From: Centrapalus pauciflorus
Lineage: Eukaryota; Streptophyta; Magnoliopsida; Asterales; Asteraceae
Direction: 5' to 3'
Assembly (NCBI GenBank): GCA_020465985.1
Contig: JAANYP010005973.1
Location: 43,270-107,269 of the forward strand
Length of the DNA: 64,000 nucleotides
Part shown: piece after piece, positions 1 to 10,600 of the stretch
How the letters are laid out: every line of letters starts with the position of its first letter
Numbering within the stretch: position 1 is the stretch's first letter
Notes under the pieces: model-generated
What the model was told of the DNA's origin: nothing
Database searches by the model: none
The model's input: only the letters and a program-made list of their open reading frames with translations
Translations under genes and position numbers: made by a program

Positions 1-305
1 TCTTCAAGCTGTTCTTCCCTTCAAACTGTGCCTTCAGCCTGCTCTCTTTTGTGAGAACAGGTTGTGTCCAATAGATGAACAGGTTTCAGTATGAAGAAGT
101 GAACAGGTTGAAGACTGAACCATCAGAGCAGGCTGGACGAATAAACAGGTTAAACTGTTTTTGTTCAGCCTGTTGTATGCTCAAGCTGTTCAAGTTTTTC
201 AGACAAATAACTAAGTACAGAACATGTATAACCTGTTCTGTCTAAGCTGTTCAGAGAAACTTGAGCAGTGTGAAACATACACATTATTAGACCTTTGAGA
301 GACAC
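1..305 (-). other. 3' noncoding region of element A1
   Basis: No gene is seen here. On the minus strand this is the sequence just downstream of the pol stop codon. It is packed with variants of short words such as GAACAGGTTG, CAGCCTG and AAGCTGTTC in both orientations. The equivalent stretch of element A3 (52013-52400) has the same texture, so this is a shared noncoding module rather than random sequence. Confidence 0.6.
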
Positions 306-2369
306 TTAGTCACTCTTGTTTAACATGCCCAGCTTGCTGACAAGGTAATTAAACCTTGTTTCATCCAGAGGTTTGGTGAAAATGTCTGCAAGCTGTTCAT
401 TTGTGGAAATAAAACTTACCTCCACATTACCTTTTTGAATGTGATCCCTGATGAAGTGATGTCTGACTTCAATATGCTTTGTTCTTGAGTGAAATACTGG
501 ATTGTTGGAGATGGCTATGGCACTTGTGTTATCACACAGAATAGGAGTTTTCCTATACACAAGCCCATAGTCTTCAAGCTGATGCTGCATCCACAGAATC
601 TGCCCACAGCAGCTTCCAGCAGCAATGTATTCAGCTTCAGCAGTAGAAGTGGACACTGAGTTCTGCTTCTTGCTACTCCAACTGATCAACTTTCCACCAA
701 GGAGTTGACATCCACCTGTTGTGCTTTTCCTATCCAACCTGCAGCCTGCAAAATCAGAATCTGAATAGCCTGTTAGTTCAAGACTTGAGTCTTTGGGATA
801 CCAAAGACCCAAACCTGGAGTACCCTTCAGGTATCTGAAGATTCTTTTAACAGCTGCTAGATGTGATTCCTTTGGATCAGCTTGGAACCTAGCACATAAA
901 CAGGTGGCAAACATAATATCAGGTCTACTAGCAGTCAAGTATAGCAAGCTCCCAATCATGCCTCTGTAAGCTGTTACTGAAACAGCTTTGCCACTGGCAT
1001 CAGCATCCAATTTTACATTGGTTGCCATTGGGGTTTTAATAGGAGAACTTTGATCAAATTTGAACTTTTTCAAAAGATCTAAAGTGTACTTTCTTTGATT
1101 TATAAAAATTCCAGTTGAGGTTTGTTTAACCTGTAATCCTAAAAAGAAAGTTAGTTCTCCCATCATACTCATTTCATACTTAGATTTCATGAGTAATGAA
1201 AAATTCTTGCATAGTTGCTCATTAGTAGAACCAAATATTATGTCATCCACATAGATTTGAACAAGCATAATATCAGACTTCACCTTCTTTATGAACAATG
1301 TGGTATCCACTTTACCTCTGGAGTACCCATTGCTCATAAGGAATTCAGTAAGAGTGTCATACCAGGCTCTAGGGGCTTGTTTGAGACCATAGAGAGCTTT
1401 GTCCAACTTATAGACAAAACCTGGGTGTTGTTCATTTTCAAAACCTGGAGGCTGCTTGACATATACTTCTTCTTGCAGCTTCCCATTCAAAAATGCACTC
1501 TTCACATCCATTTGAAATACCTTTATGCTCTTATGAGCAGCGTAGGCTAGATACAAACGAATTGCTTCTAGCCTGGCCACAGGAGCAAATGTTTCATCAT
1601 AGTCAATGCCTTCCTCCTGTCTGTAGCCCTGAGCAACCAGTCTTGCCTTATTTCTAATGACATGACCTTGCTCGTCCATCTTGTTCCTGAAAACCCATTT
1701 TGTGCCAATTATAGTTTTTCCTTTAGGAGCAGGGACCAGCTTCCATACTTTGTTTCTCTCAAACTGATTGAGTTCTTCTTGCATGGCAGTGATCCAATTG
1801 GCATCTTTTAGTGCTTCATCCACCTTCTTTGGCTCCATTAGTGAAACAAAGCTAGAGAACATACATAAGTTCCCTAAGCTGTCCCACCGAGTTTGTATCC
1901 CTTTGTTGATGTCACCAATTATTTGATCATTGGGGTGACACCTGATCCACTTAGGATCATTTTTCAATGATGATTTACCTGAGTTGTTAACATCTTCAGC
2001 AGGTCCTATTGAACAGCTCTCAAGATTTTCAGACACACTGTTGTCTTGAGCCTGTTCACTTGTTGAACATGTCTGACCACTGTTGAACATATCAGCAGAG
2101 GAACTGGGAAAATCAGCATTGATAGGTTCTGGACATGCAGTTGTAATTAAGTCAGTACATTTATTCACACAGGGTGTATTGACATAATCATCATCATGTC
2201 CATCATGATTAGCAGGTTCCACACTGGGTGTAGTGGAAGCTTTTGAGTCCTCTACATTGATTGAATGCATCAGATCATCAATTGAAGGTTCTCCTGAAAC
2301 TGGATTCAGGAAACAGCTTTGGGGAGGCATTCTTGACTTCTTCAAAGGTGACATTTGTGATAGATTCAT
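306..2369 (-). CDS. Copia pol, RT-RNase H half (frameshifted from the upstream half)
   Basis: A 687-residue frame carrying the C-terminal half of a copia polyprotein. Residues 193-445 are the reverse transcriptase, with a typical copia start (WITAMQEEL), the KARLVAQGY motif and the catalytic YVDD at 373-376. RNase H follows at about 530-650, with acidic residues in YSDSDFAG, EAEYIA and CDNTSA, then the usual copia ending with ADIFTKPLD. Residues 1-190 are the low-complexity linker between integrase and RT. The frame overlaps the upstream gag-integrase frame in another register at about 2280-2370. By comparison with A3 the two were once one polyprotein, and a small indel at about 2310-2340 separated them. 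All RT and RNase H motifs are otherwise intact, so this copy is damaged but not old. The first Met is only an ORF boundary, not a real start. Confidence 0.88.
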   Translation of the reverse strand: MNLSQMSPLKKSRMPPQSCFLNPVSGEPSIDDLMHSINVEDSKASTTPSVEPANHDGHDDDYVNTPCVNKCTDLITTACPEPINADFPSSSADMFNSGQTCSTSEQAQDNSVSENLESCSIGPAEDVNNSGKSSLKNDPKWIRCHPNDQIIGDINKGIQTRWDSLGNLCMFSSFVSLMEPKKVDEALKDANWITAMQEELNQFERNKVWKLVPAPKGKTIIGTKWVFRNKMDEQGHVIRNKARLVAQGYRQEEGIDYDETFAPVARLEAIRLYLAYAAHKSIKVFQMDVKSAFLNGKLQEEVYVKQPPGFENEQHPGFVYKLDKALYGLKQAPRAWYDTLTEFLMSNGYSRGKVDTTLFIKKVKSDIMLVQIYVDDIIFGSTNEQLCKNFSLLMKSKYEMSMMGELTFFLGLQVKQTSTGIFINQRKYTLDLLKKFKFDQSSPIKTPMATNVKLDADASGKAVSVTAYRGMIGSLLYLTASRPDIMFATCLCARFQADPKESHLAAVKRIFRYLKGTPGLGLWYPKDSSLELTGYSDSDFAGCRLDRKSTTGGCQLLGGKLISWSSKKQNSVSTSTAEAEYIAAGSCCGQILWMQHQLEDYGLVYRKTPILCDNTSAIAISNNPVFHSRTKHIEVRHHFIRDHIQKGNVEVSFISTNEQLADIFTKPLDETRFNYLVSKLGMLNKSD

Positions 2370-4941
2370 CTATCACCTTTCTTTTGTTGTTGTATACTCT
2401 GTAGTCTTTGGAGATAGAAGAGTAGCCAACAAACACACCTTCATCAGCTTTAGGTTCAAATTTTGACAGCTGGTCCCTTTGATTCAGAATGAAACAGGGA
2501 CATCCAAACACATGGAAATAGCTGACATTTGGCTTTCTCCCTTTGAGCAGCTCATAGGGGGTCTTGTTGAACCTTTTCACCACTAAGGATCTGTTTTGAG
2601 TGAAGCAGGCAGTGTTGACAGCTTCAGCCCAAAATGATGAAGGCAAACCTGATGCACACAGCATGGTTCTGGCAGCTTCAATGAGAGTTCGGTTTCTCCT
2701 TTCAGCAACTCCATTTTGTTGAGGAGTTCTTACTGCTGAAAAGTTTTGACTGATACCTTTCCCTTCACAGAAGTCTTCAAGAGTACTGTTTCTGAATTCA
2801 GTACCATGATCACTTCTAAGCTGCTTTACTTGGGCAGAGTTCAGCATTTCCATCTTTTTAACAAATCCAATAATTTCTCTCGCAGCCTCTCCTTTGTTCT
2901 TCAGAAAGATCACCCATGTGTACCTAGAGAACTCATCAACCATTACAAGAGTGTATCTTCTTCCTCCTAGACTTGGGACATTAACAGGTCCAAACAAGTC
3001 CATATGGATTAAGAAGAGTGGAGTATCAATAGAGAAATTGTGTTTGGATTTAAAAGATGTTTTTCTCTGCTTGCCTTTCTCACAAGCTGTGCATAATCTA
3101 TCTTTGGCAAAAGTCATAGAAGGCAAACCTGTTACCAACTCTTTCTTACAGAGTTTGTTGATGTTCTTGAAGTTCAGATGTGACAGTCTTCTGTGCCATA
3201 ACCAGTTTAGATCAGCGTTGTTTCTTGTGAGAAAACAGGTTTCAGTTGTGGGATCAGCAGAATGCATATCCACAACATATACACCTTTCTTTCGTTGAGC
3301 ACACAGCACAACTTTGCCTTGGGAATCCAATATGTAACCCAGGTGCTCATCAAAGTTAACCTTGTAGCCAGCATCACACAGTTGGCTTATGCTAACAAGG
3401 TTATGTTTTAGCCCAACCACATAGGCTACCCTTTTGAACACTGCAGCACCAGCTTTAAGAGTTCCATATCCCTCAGTGGATCCCTGCACATTGTCACCAA
3501 AGGTGACTTTTGGCCCTTTTTCAGGCCTGAGATCACTCAGCAATTCTTTACAACCTGTCATGTGCCCTGAGCAGCCACTGTCCAAGTACCAAACCTGGGA
3601 AGGTTGTTTTTCCTTATACATCATTGTAGGATTCCAGTTCTCCAAGCTGCTGAAGGCTTCAGCTTCAGCCATGTCCTGTTTGAAACTGCTTGTTGATGGG
3701 ACATCAGAGTTGGCCATCAGACACTGATTATCTTCTTCATCAGATGATGAATCAGATTCCTCCCAGTCACATGTCTCTGCCATGAGTCCCTTTTGGCGAT
3801 TGGAAGACGCAGAGTTTTCCAATTTCCTCAGCTTAGCCATGGACATAAGGTACTTAACCCTATAGCCATCATCCTTGTTAGTCTTGTTAGGTTTGGATGA
3901 CTGACCAACAGCTTTTGACACACAGTCAGCAGCTATATGGCCAGTTTTGCCACACTTGAAGCACTCAGCTTTAGATTTGTCAAATGCCTTCTTTTTGCCA
4001 GCACTTGAACCTCCTTGCAGCATGTTTCTTCCAAACCTTTTCTTGTTGAACCTTTTGACAAGCATGGCTATCATTTGCTCATCATCTTGTTCAGCAAGAT
4101 CTGCAACATCTTCTTCGTCTGACACCTCCTCCTTTTCATCATCCTGTTGATCAGGTTGAATGAACACATCACTCACCTGATTAACAGACTGTCTCACATT
4201 AGCCACAAAGGCTGTACCTCTTCTGGACATTTCCAAAGCATTCCTCTTTTGTTGCCTTGATTGTTCATCATTCAGTAAGGATCCATACAGATTGACCAGA
4301 TCCATACTTCTGATAGTACCTGAGTTCCTTAGGATGGTTGAGAAATAGTTCCACTCTTCAGGTAAAATGTCCAGAAACTTGTTCACCAAAGTAAGACTGT
4401 CCTTGGTGATCCCAGCAGCTTTGAGATCATTCACCAGAGCAGTGAACCTGGTGTAGGTTTCAGTGAGAGACTCCTTTGGTTTGGCAAAGAAGAGTTCATA
4501 CTGTCTAACAAGATTGTTAATCCTGTTGTCCAGTGTGATTGTGGGTCCATCATAGACGGTACACAGAGTATCCCACATCTCCTTTGCAGTCTTCATTTTC
4601 TCAACCTGCTTGAACACATCATCAGGGAGAGAAATGACCAGGTTGTTTCTGGTCTTTGCATCCAGAGCCACCAGTCTCTTGTCTTCATCAGACCATTGAG
4701 CTTTGGCTTTCTCAAAGGTCCTGATTTCAGGAGCAGCTCCTTCAACCGCTGGAGTTATAGTGGTGACAGAGGTTGGCACATAGGGACCCTCCATCACTAT
4801 CTCAGGCAGTTGTACATCCAGATTCTCTAAGTAGAGCATCATTCTGCACTTCCAACCAGAGAAGTTTTGATGATTAAATTTGGGAGGTTTGCCCATAGAG
4901 CCATTGTCATAGTAAGAAGAATTTGCAGCACTGTTGTCCAT
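2278..4941 (-). CDS. Copia gag-protease-integrase, uninterrupted frame
   Basis: The Met at 4941 is preferred because it aligns with the Gag start of A3 (MDNSA). The open frame further upstream runs back through the primer-binding site into the LTR and is an artefact. From that Met: Gag capsid (UBN2-type) at about 15-240; acidic linker; zinc knuckle CX2CX4HX4C at 327-340 (CFKCGKTGHIAADC, intact here); protease with DSG at about 454-456; integrase zinc finger at about 583-620; integrase catalytic acids D648 (HMDLFGP), D711 (SDHGTEF) and E747 (GVAERR), giving the DD35E spacing. Gag and protease are joined at K443/E444 (positions 3613/3612). In A3 and A2 this point is interrupted by a GT-AG segment that holds a coiled coil and another knuckle. 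The frame ends in a frameshift shortly before RT. It acts in cytoplasmic particles; the integrase acts in the nucleus. Confidence 0.88.
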   Translation of the reverse strand: MDNSAANSSYYDNGSMGKPPKFNHQNFSGWKCRMMLYLENLDVQLPEIVMEGPYVPTSVTTITPAVEGAAPEIRTFEKAKAQWSDEDKRLVALDAKTRNNLVISLPDDVFKQVEKMKTAKEMWDTLCTVYDGPTITLDNRINNLVRQYELFFAKPKESLTETYTRFTALVNDLKAAGITKDSLTLVNKFLDILPEEWNYFSTILRNSGTIRSMDLVNLYGSLLNDEQSRQQKRNALEMSRRGTAFVANVRQSVNQVSDVFIQPDQQDDEKEEVSDEEDVADLAEQDDEQMIAMLVKRFNKKRFGRNMLQGGSSAGKKKAFDKSKAECFKCGKTGHIAADCVSKAVGQSSKPNKTNKDDGYRVKYLMSMAKLRKLENSASSNRQKGLMAETCDWEESDSSSDEEDNQCLMANSDVPSTSSFKQDMAEAEAFSSLENWNPTMMYKEKQPSQVWYLDSGCSGHMTGCKELLSDLRPEKGPKVTFGDNVQGSTEGYGTLKAGAAVFKRVAYVVGLKHNLVSISQLCDAGYKVNFDEHLGYILDSQGKVVLCAQRKKGVYVVDMHSADPTTETCFLTRNNADLNWLWHRRLSHLNFKNINKLCKKELVTGLPSMTFAKDRLCTACEKGKQRKTSFKSKHNFSIDTPLFLIHMDLFGPVNVPSLGGRRYTLVMVDEFSRYTWVIFLKNKGEAAREIIGFVKKMEMLNSAQVKQLRSDHGTEFRNSTLEDFCEGKGISQNFSAVRTPQQNGVAERRNRTLIEAARTMLCASGLPSSFWAEAVNTACFTQNRSLVVKRFNKTPYELLKGRKPNVSYFHVFGCPCFILNQRDQLSKFEPKADEGVFVGYSSISKDYRVYNNKRKVIDESITNVTFEEVKNASPKLFPESSFRRTFN

Positions 4942-4988
4942 GGAAACTTGGGAGAATGAGAGATCTAGAATGACACACACTCTAAACT

Positions 4989-5000
4989 GCTCTGATACCA
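4989..5000 (-). other. Primer-binding site, initiator tRNA-Met
   Basis: On the minus strand this reads TGGTATCAGAGC, complementary to the 3' end of plant initiator tRNA-Met. It starts two bases inside the 5' LTR end, the usual position. Confidence 0.9.
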
Positions 5001-5002
5001 GT

Positions 5003-6115
5003 TGTAGGTCCCGAAAGGTTCCCAAAGTATATAGTTATAAGCTGTAGAGGGGGGGTGAATACAGCACTTTAAAAACTACACACTCTTTTTCTCAATGTTT
5101 GTATGTATTATCAACAATTGTTAATTACAAACAAGCTTGAATGCGGAATGGTTCAAGCTGAGATGACAGAATACAACAGTATGCTTTACTAGTCTAAGAC
5201 AGACTCGAACTAGTATACACTGAATACACTCACTAAGATGCACTCAATGTATTTACAAGACTTTTAAGGAACAGCTTAGGTAAAACAGCTTTGACACACA
5301 GATGCTGGTTTACAGAAGACTTGCATGCATGAATATCACACTTGCACGTTCACTCTTGGTTTAAGCACTTAGCTTTCTTCACACTTCTTTCTGACCTTGG
5401 AAGCTTCCTTTTATACTCACTTAGAGGATCTAAGAGAAACATCTTCATTGGACGGAATGAAAAAGGAGAAGTCTTGTTTGAAAAGACAATATAACTTTTC
5501 TGCACTTTTCTGAAAAGCAGACGTGCAGAACTTTTGTCTTTTTACTTTGTCTACTGTTGCATTGCCTTTAACTAATTTAGGAATGTCAACTTTGCGTCTT
5601 TCTTCCTTGTAAAGGCCTATTTTGATATAAGAAAAAGGTCTGTCACCCTTTTTCAAATAACCTTTTGTCTTCATGTGACAGAACAGCTTGGGCAGGCTGA
5701 GCGGTTCTGCTTTCCACTTTGTCTTCGACTTGTAAACTGATCTTGTAGTCAAAAACAATACATGATGACTTGGAAACAAATTCCATAAAGTGTTTAGCCT
5801 GTTCACAAAGAACAGGTTCTGTTCACAAAGAACAGAACACTTTAAAAATGCCCAAGCTGCTCAACAGTGTAGAGCAGCGTAGACAGTTTATGTCCAGCCT
5901 GATCAGCAGACTGAGCAGCTTGGACAAACTGTCTTGGTTGCAACACATGCAACATATAGAACAGCTTTAGACTGATATTGCAAATCATTTTCAGGTTTCA
6001 ATAAGGCATATAACAGGCCTTAAATTCAACCTTCAAATGTATCAACAGGTTTGATTATAAAATCTCCCCCTCAGATATAGAACAGGTTTGACTGAGGCCT
6101 TTTTGTGCCTAACAA
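5003..6115 (-). repeat. 5' LTR of element A1 (1113 bp)
   Basis: On the minus strand the LTR begins TGTTAGGCAC (right edge, 6115) and ends GACCTACA (left edge, 5003), the standard TG...CA termini. The same start and end are seen in the solo LTR at 27931-29029 and the A3 LTR at 36370-37489. It contains a TATA box, a short G7 run (C7 on the element strand) at 5049-5055, and many copies of CAGCTTG and GAACAGG words. ORF calls inside it are chance frames. Confidence 0.9.
5408..5415 (-). promoter_or_regulatory. LTR TATA box (TATAAAAG)
   Basis: TATAAAAG on the element strand, in the same place as TATAAAAG in the solo LTR (28619-28626) and TATAGAAG in the A3 LTR (about 37080). Conservation of the box among related LTRs supports its being the core promoter of the element. 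Confidence 0.6.
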
Positions 6116-6119
6116 TTAT

Positions 6120-8866
6120 GCTTTTGGTTAGTAGAAAAATTCAATACCGCTACATGTTCATTGGACCTACCAACTAAATCGATAAAAATAACTCCAGAAG
6201 ACATGCATAAAGTATTGGGAATCCTTATAGGAGGAAGTAAAATCCATAAGTTAGATAGAAGTGATGGAAGTGACCAACTTACAAAAGAATGGAGACAATT
6301 GTAAGGTAACAAAATGAAAATTAACTTATCTGATGTGACTGAAATGATCGAACAAGAACAAGGTGCAGGGGATTTATTTTGGGTTAATTTTTTCTCGTGG
6401 TATTTGTTACATCGATGATAGACGGAATATCAGGAGGTACTGTTAATCAACGGTTTATTCCTTCAATGAAAAATGTTGGCAATGTTAGAAACCTAGATTG
6501 ATGTGACTACATCATCGAATCTTTAAAAAAGAGCAAGGAATCATGGAATCCAGAGTCAATGAGCACATACTATCTGGACCAATAATGTTTCTAACAGTAA
6601 TTATTAATTTTGTAAGCTTTATACCTTCCAAATCATTTAATTGATATGAACAGACTAGATGTTTCAGGTTTTTTTTTAATGTCAATGCAACCATGTCAAA
6701 GCCTACTATAGCAAGTCCAACAAGTCCTATATTTAGAGGATGGACCGATGGACTTCTAAAATCTAGAGAAACAGAAGAACTTAGTTTGGGAGGGTTTGGA
6801 TTGCTTAAATTAAGAGAATCACACCAAACTAATGAGTTTCAAGAGAATGTGGGAGATGCATTGGATGTTCAACTGTTGTCAACAAGGGTTCAAAGAATTC
6901 ACCCGTCTGTAAGCAAGCGTAAAGAAGATGAAATTGATAAAAGCAAAAGGTCTGAAGTTAATTTTACTCAACAAGGTAAAATTCTTTGAACAAAAAACAA
7001 TATATTAACATACAATATATATGAGTGATATGTGATTGTAAAACAAAAACAATTTTAATTTTATTAATAGGGAGAATGGAGATGTGAATCTAGGATTTAG
7101 AAAAGGAAATAAATGAAGCGCTTGAACAATTCCTAGGAGATGAAGATATAGCAATAATTAAGTAAAGGGTGAAGGAGAAATTATTTAATGCATATTAAAG
7201 AAGTAAGGGTATACATGTGCATAGTAACCAAAAAATGCAACTGCTGAAGTAAAATTTAGTAAATGGTTAACGGATGATGAAATCATAGAAGAACTTGAAA
7301 GGGTTGAGAATAGAAAGTCAGTAGACCTAGCACAACCTGAATATAAGTCTCCAATGCTGATAAGGTCAACTAATTTCGACACCTTCGATGACATGCCGTC
7401 ATTTGACCTCCATTTATCACAAGAAAGTGATGAACAAATACAAGAAAGAGGAAAAGAACCTATGGAGGAAAACATGAGAAGAAATGTGACGGAAGCACGC
7501 AATACCCCATGGTTGAAAGTAATGCAGGAGAAAGTATCAACATCTCATGGGAAGCCTCCTAGACCGACACGAGTACCAAAGTTTCCTGATACAATGAGAT
7601 CTCCATATGTGAAACGTATTGTATCGTTGTTAGAAAATCTAACCACAAACAAAAGAAGAGTATTGGAATACATATTTGCCATGACTGGATTAAACCGGTA
7701 TTATTATAATCCCAGTTTTTTATCCGCATTTTGGTAGTGTACTAACATTTATTTATATTAGAGTAAATAATCTAAATTTGTATGCAGCGACATTGCCTAT
7801 CAAACAGCCACAGGAAACCGGTGCTATCGTAGGTGTATTGAATCGCTAAGGCCAGGGATCAAAGTCGAACCAGTAGTGGTGGACACTTAGATCACTATGC
7901 TAACAACAGAGGAAAAATATAGAAGCAGCTCATCAATAAGCAAGCTTTTTTTCACTCAGTGCATTTGTAAGAGAAGAATTAAAAAGTAAAAACATTTTAT
8001 GTAAAAAATCACAAGTGAAAGTATGTTATAAATTGTGCAGACTGAGAAGATGATAGGGGATGCAATCAGCGCTGAATTGCTATATTCAGAATTCAAAGAT
8101 CGACTGGAATTGGATCTTGAATTCTATGAGAAGCCGTTCACTTTAAAAGATGAGAAACTGGTAGATTAATACATGTATTAACAATACAAGGTTTATATTA
8201 TAAAAATAATTTTTCATTTCAATGTTAGTGTTATGTTGATACTAGTAACTATAAAATATGTTGAACATGTATTCTTTACCATAACTTTAGAATTGTATTA
8301 TTACATATATAACGTTTGACCTCAAAGGAAGTAAGGTCTACATAATTGATGATGGTATATCCCCCGAGTGTTCTGTATTAAAGTATGGCAACCTACCTCC
8401 TAACTTGTTGGTAAGTAGGCCAAGGTTATAATAGTAGCATGAATACATTATGTAGATACCCATATGTATAATGACATTTTTTAAATCACAGGCTGAATGT
8501 TTCGTACGGTATTTAAAAGAAGTTCATCATCCCGGCGTTAGTCGCATAGAAGGAAAGGATCCCATACGATTAGAAATGAATTGGAGGACTGAAGTGAACA
8601 TGATTGATAGTGGAATCTTCGCAATGCGACATTTGGAAACATTTAAGGGGGAAAATGTTCAACATTGGGATGCTCGTTTAAAGCTAGAGGGAAAAGAGCA
8701 AAAACAACAATTGATCGATCTACGACGCAAGTATGTGTGCAAGATATTAATGAGTGATGATAATCTAATGAATAACAAGATAAGCGAAGAAACAATGGCG
8801 TATTTGAAGCTTGAACTTGCAACCAAAGAGAAGTTAAAGGATGATGCAATAAATAGCCATGCGTAA
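6120..8866 (+). pseudogene. Ulp1-type (C48) peptidase-like gene, degraded, 5' end cut by element A1
   Basis: Discontinuous plus-strand coding stretches match the plant Ulp1-like proteins often carried by Mutator-like elements. At 6140-6302 there is an N-terminal segment (ATCSLDLP, ITPEDMHKVLGI). At 6310-6590 it continues in shifted frames (INLSDVTEMI, GTVNQRFIP). At 6693-6989 and 7354-7737 is a linker, including SPYVKRIV. At 8040-8165 (KMIGDAISAELLY), 8325-8410 (GSKVYIIDDGI, LLKYGNLPPNLL-like) and 8471-8866 is the C-terminal peptidase fold, with the active-site block at 8600-8650. That block reads DSGIFAMRHLETF, so serine (codon 8609-8611) replaces the nucleophilic cysteine. Stops, frameshifts and probable introns break the gene. 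Exon limits are approximate and the protein would not be an active desumoylase. It may have belonged to a transposon rather than to the host. Confidence 0.65.
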
Positions 8867-8869
8867 CAG

Positions 8870-9595
8870 ATGACCTCAAAGTAAGATAGGTTAGGGATAT
8901 ATAACATTTCGTCATTTTAGATTGGGTGGATATGGATTTAATTTGTTTAGAATTTGTATTGTTTTTTTTTTGGGGATACTTTTTAAGTTTGATTTTGAGT
9001 GACTGAAGGCATTCATTCTGCATACTTCAGGTTTACTAAATAGGAGATTGAATATCAAGTAGATGACAAATAATTAGTATACTAATTTTGTGGAAAAAAA
9101 ATAAATGGATAACATTGCTGGTACAGATCAGTATCTATTGTAGGTTTTAGTACACATACATGTAACAAACGTTGAAGGGTAAATTAATGTATGATGTACT
9201 TTAAGTTTAGAATCTTTATTTTGTGTACCTAGATACATAACTAATAAAACAAAACCTAGGTAAAAACGATATACATGAAGTGTGGTATGTTATTATAGTC
9301 TGGATTAGTTAAGTTGTAAATATTAGTATTTATATGATTGGGATTTCATGTTAGACATTCAACAAAATTAAAGAATGTGAAAGGAATGCAACGAATGTAC
9401 CTTATGTGCGGATATTACCATAAGACATAATGTGAAAAATTCCGTTGCGACATGTTGATGAACGTGATTGTTATTGACTATGTTGCATTTTAAGTATGTT
9501 AAAAAATAAGAGAAAAGTTGATTGACATTAAGAAGATGTAATTTGTTTATTTGAAACACATATTGAAGCAAATCTGAACAATTATGGTTTTTTGT
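8870..9595. other. AT-rich spacer between the two Ulp1-like copies
   Basis: No gene, RNA or clear repeat is seen. Small open frames on the minus strand here are shadows of the Ulp1-like exon or chance frames in AT-rich DNA. Confidence 0.5.
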
Positions 9596-9930
9596 TTATG
9601 TGGAGAAATTAGAAGCCGAGACACAAAAGATGAGCCTTTTGTGTTGCTTAGATGCATTAGAGTCACTCATCAATATATTGGTTATGTATTTTCTCCGGAG
9701 CTCAGTGATTTGTTGTTTTTGTTCCTTTCCTTCAGGTTTTAACTCCGAATTCCAGTGATGCACGTTTTCTCCTTTATATGTTTCCATGTGGCACATGGTG
9801 AACACGCCACTGTCTAACCGTTTGAGTCAGTTCTCCATCTCATTTCCAGTCTCTTTGGTTCATTACAATCGAGTATTCCCGCCATATGATGCTTAAGTTC
9901 CCATCTGTGTTACAACTTTCTTTTGTTCTG
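9596..9930 (-). pseudogene. Second Ulp1-like C-terminal fragment, inverted relative to the first
   Basis: On the minus strand the residues around 9640-9815 read DSGVFTMCHMETYKG, then a tail with EGKEQKQQITELRRKY. This aligns closely with the plus-strand copy at 8606-8766 (DSGIFAMRHLETFKG, EGKEQKQQLIDLRRKY). Upstream on the same strand, about 9850-9930, is a diverged match to the preceding exon (RLEMRWRTD, like RLEMNWRTE). A frame break lies at about 9815-9825. Here too the catalytic cysteine position is serine (codon 9809-9811). Only the C-terminal portion is recognisable; nothing convincing continues beyond about 9930. It is a diverged relative in opposite orientation, not a fresh duplication. 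Confidence 0.65.
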
Positions 9931-10199
9931 GGTTCATTCTTATCAATGACTGCACCATTCTTCTAGTACACATGCGTGTTCTTAGTCCTCTAGTTTTTAT
10001 TTAAAATGTGTACTCATCTTCATCCCCATGATCAGATAATCAATTTTGTAATCGTCATTATCATTTACGTTGTGTGCACCTGCTTATGTAATTGTGAAAC
10101 AATTTATTGCTCGTTGTATCCTAAATTAGTATGTTGCCTAGAGTTCTAATTGAAATACATGTAAATTACTAAATACTTGTAATGTTAACATCGTTACTT

Positions 10200-10600
10200 T
10201 ATAATCCCAACATCATGTTCATTGGATGCAACAACTTCACTTGACTTCAATAATTAAACATACACAGTTGCAAAAGGCTCATCAGATTCATGCAACACAT
10301 TCATTCGACGCAACAGATGCATGTGTTGCTTCAGATTCAAGACATGCAACAGTTTCATAATGTTCGCCACAATGTAACACATGATGTTGTACAGATTTAA
10401 TACTTGCAACAAATGCATCTTTATCAGATACAATGACACATAAAACATGTTCAACAGACTCAACATGTGCAACATGTTCACAGGGTTCATCACAATGAAA
10501 TATGCAGGAGAGTAGATTCACATTATGTTCAACAATTTTAGTTCATCAAGATTCAAAATGTTCACTAACTTCAACTAGTCAACAATTACTCCATAATTCA
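10200..10600. repeat. Degenerate short-word repeat region (TGCAACA / ATGTTCA words)
   Basis: Variants of TTCATG, TGCAACA and ATGTTCA recur every 10-40 bases across about 400 bases without a fixed period. In one minus-strand frame this gives a repetitive peptide rich in HV, SVEH and CV. The stretch has no recognised family. It may be a decayed minisatellite or a simple-sequence part of the neighbouring degraded gene. Confidence 0.4.

Larger units (their letters stand above)
1..6115 (-). mobile_element. Sirevirus-like Ty1/copia retrotransposon A1, left (3') end outside window
   Basis: This is an LTR retrotransposon read leftward. In order from the right it has a 5' LTR, an initiator tRNA-Met primer-binding site, gag-protease-integrase, then RT-RNase H, then a 3' noncoding stretch that runs off the window. 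The order integrase before RT is that of Ty1/copia. The same family is present as a solo LTR at 27931 and as element A3 at 36370. The 3' LTR and any third ORF would lie left of position 1. The right flank starts ATTAT (6116-6120), the half of the target duplication to look for on the other side. Compared with A3 it lacks exactly one 1447-nt segment with GT-AG borders (see findings). It inserted into, or next to, a Ulp1-like gene whose remains start immediately to the right. Assignment to the Sirevirus lineage is inference from the gag, the third ORF in A3 and the motif-rich noncoding parts. Confidence 0.88.

Noticed and set aside
4942..5025. Upstream extension of the A1 gag frame
   Set aside because: It runs through the primer-binding site into the LTR; the Met at 4941 matches the A3 start.
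5417..5806. 129-residue minus-strand frame (and 28238-28623, 36864-37049 on plus)
   Set aside because: All are the same stretch of the A1-family LTR; frames differ between copies, so not coding.
10200..10600. Repeat words considered as a CRISPR-like array
   Set aside because: No constant repeat length or spacer, and the sequence is plant nuclear DNA.
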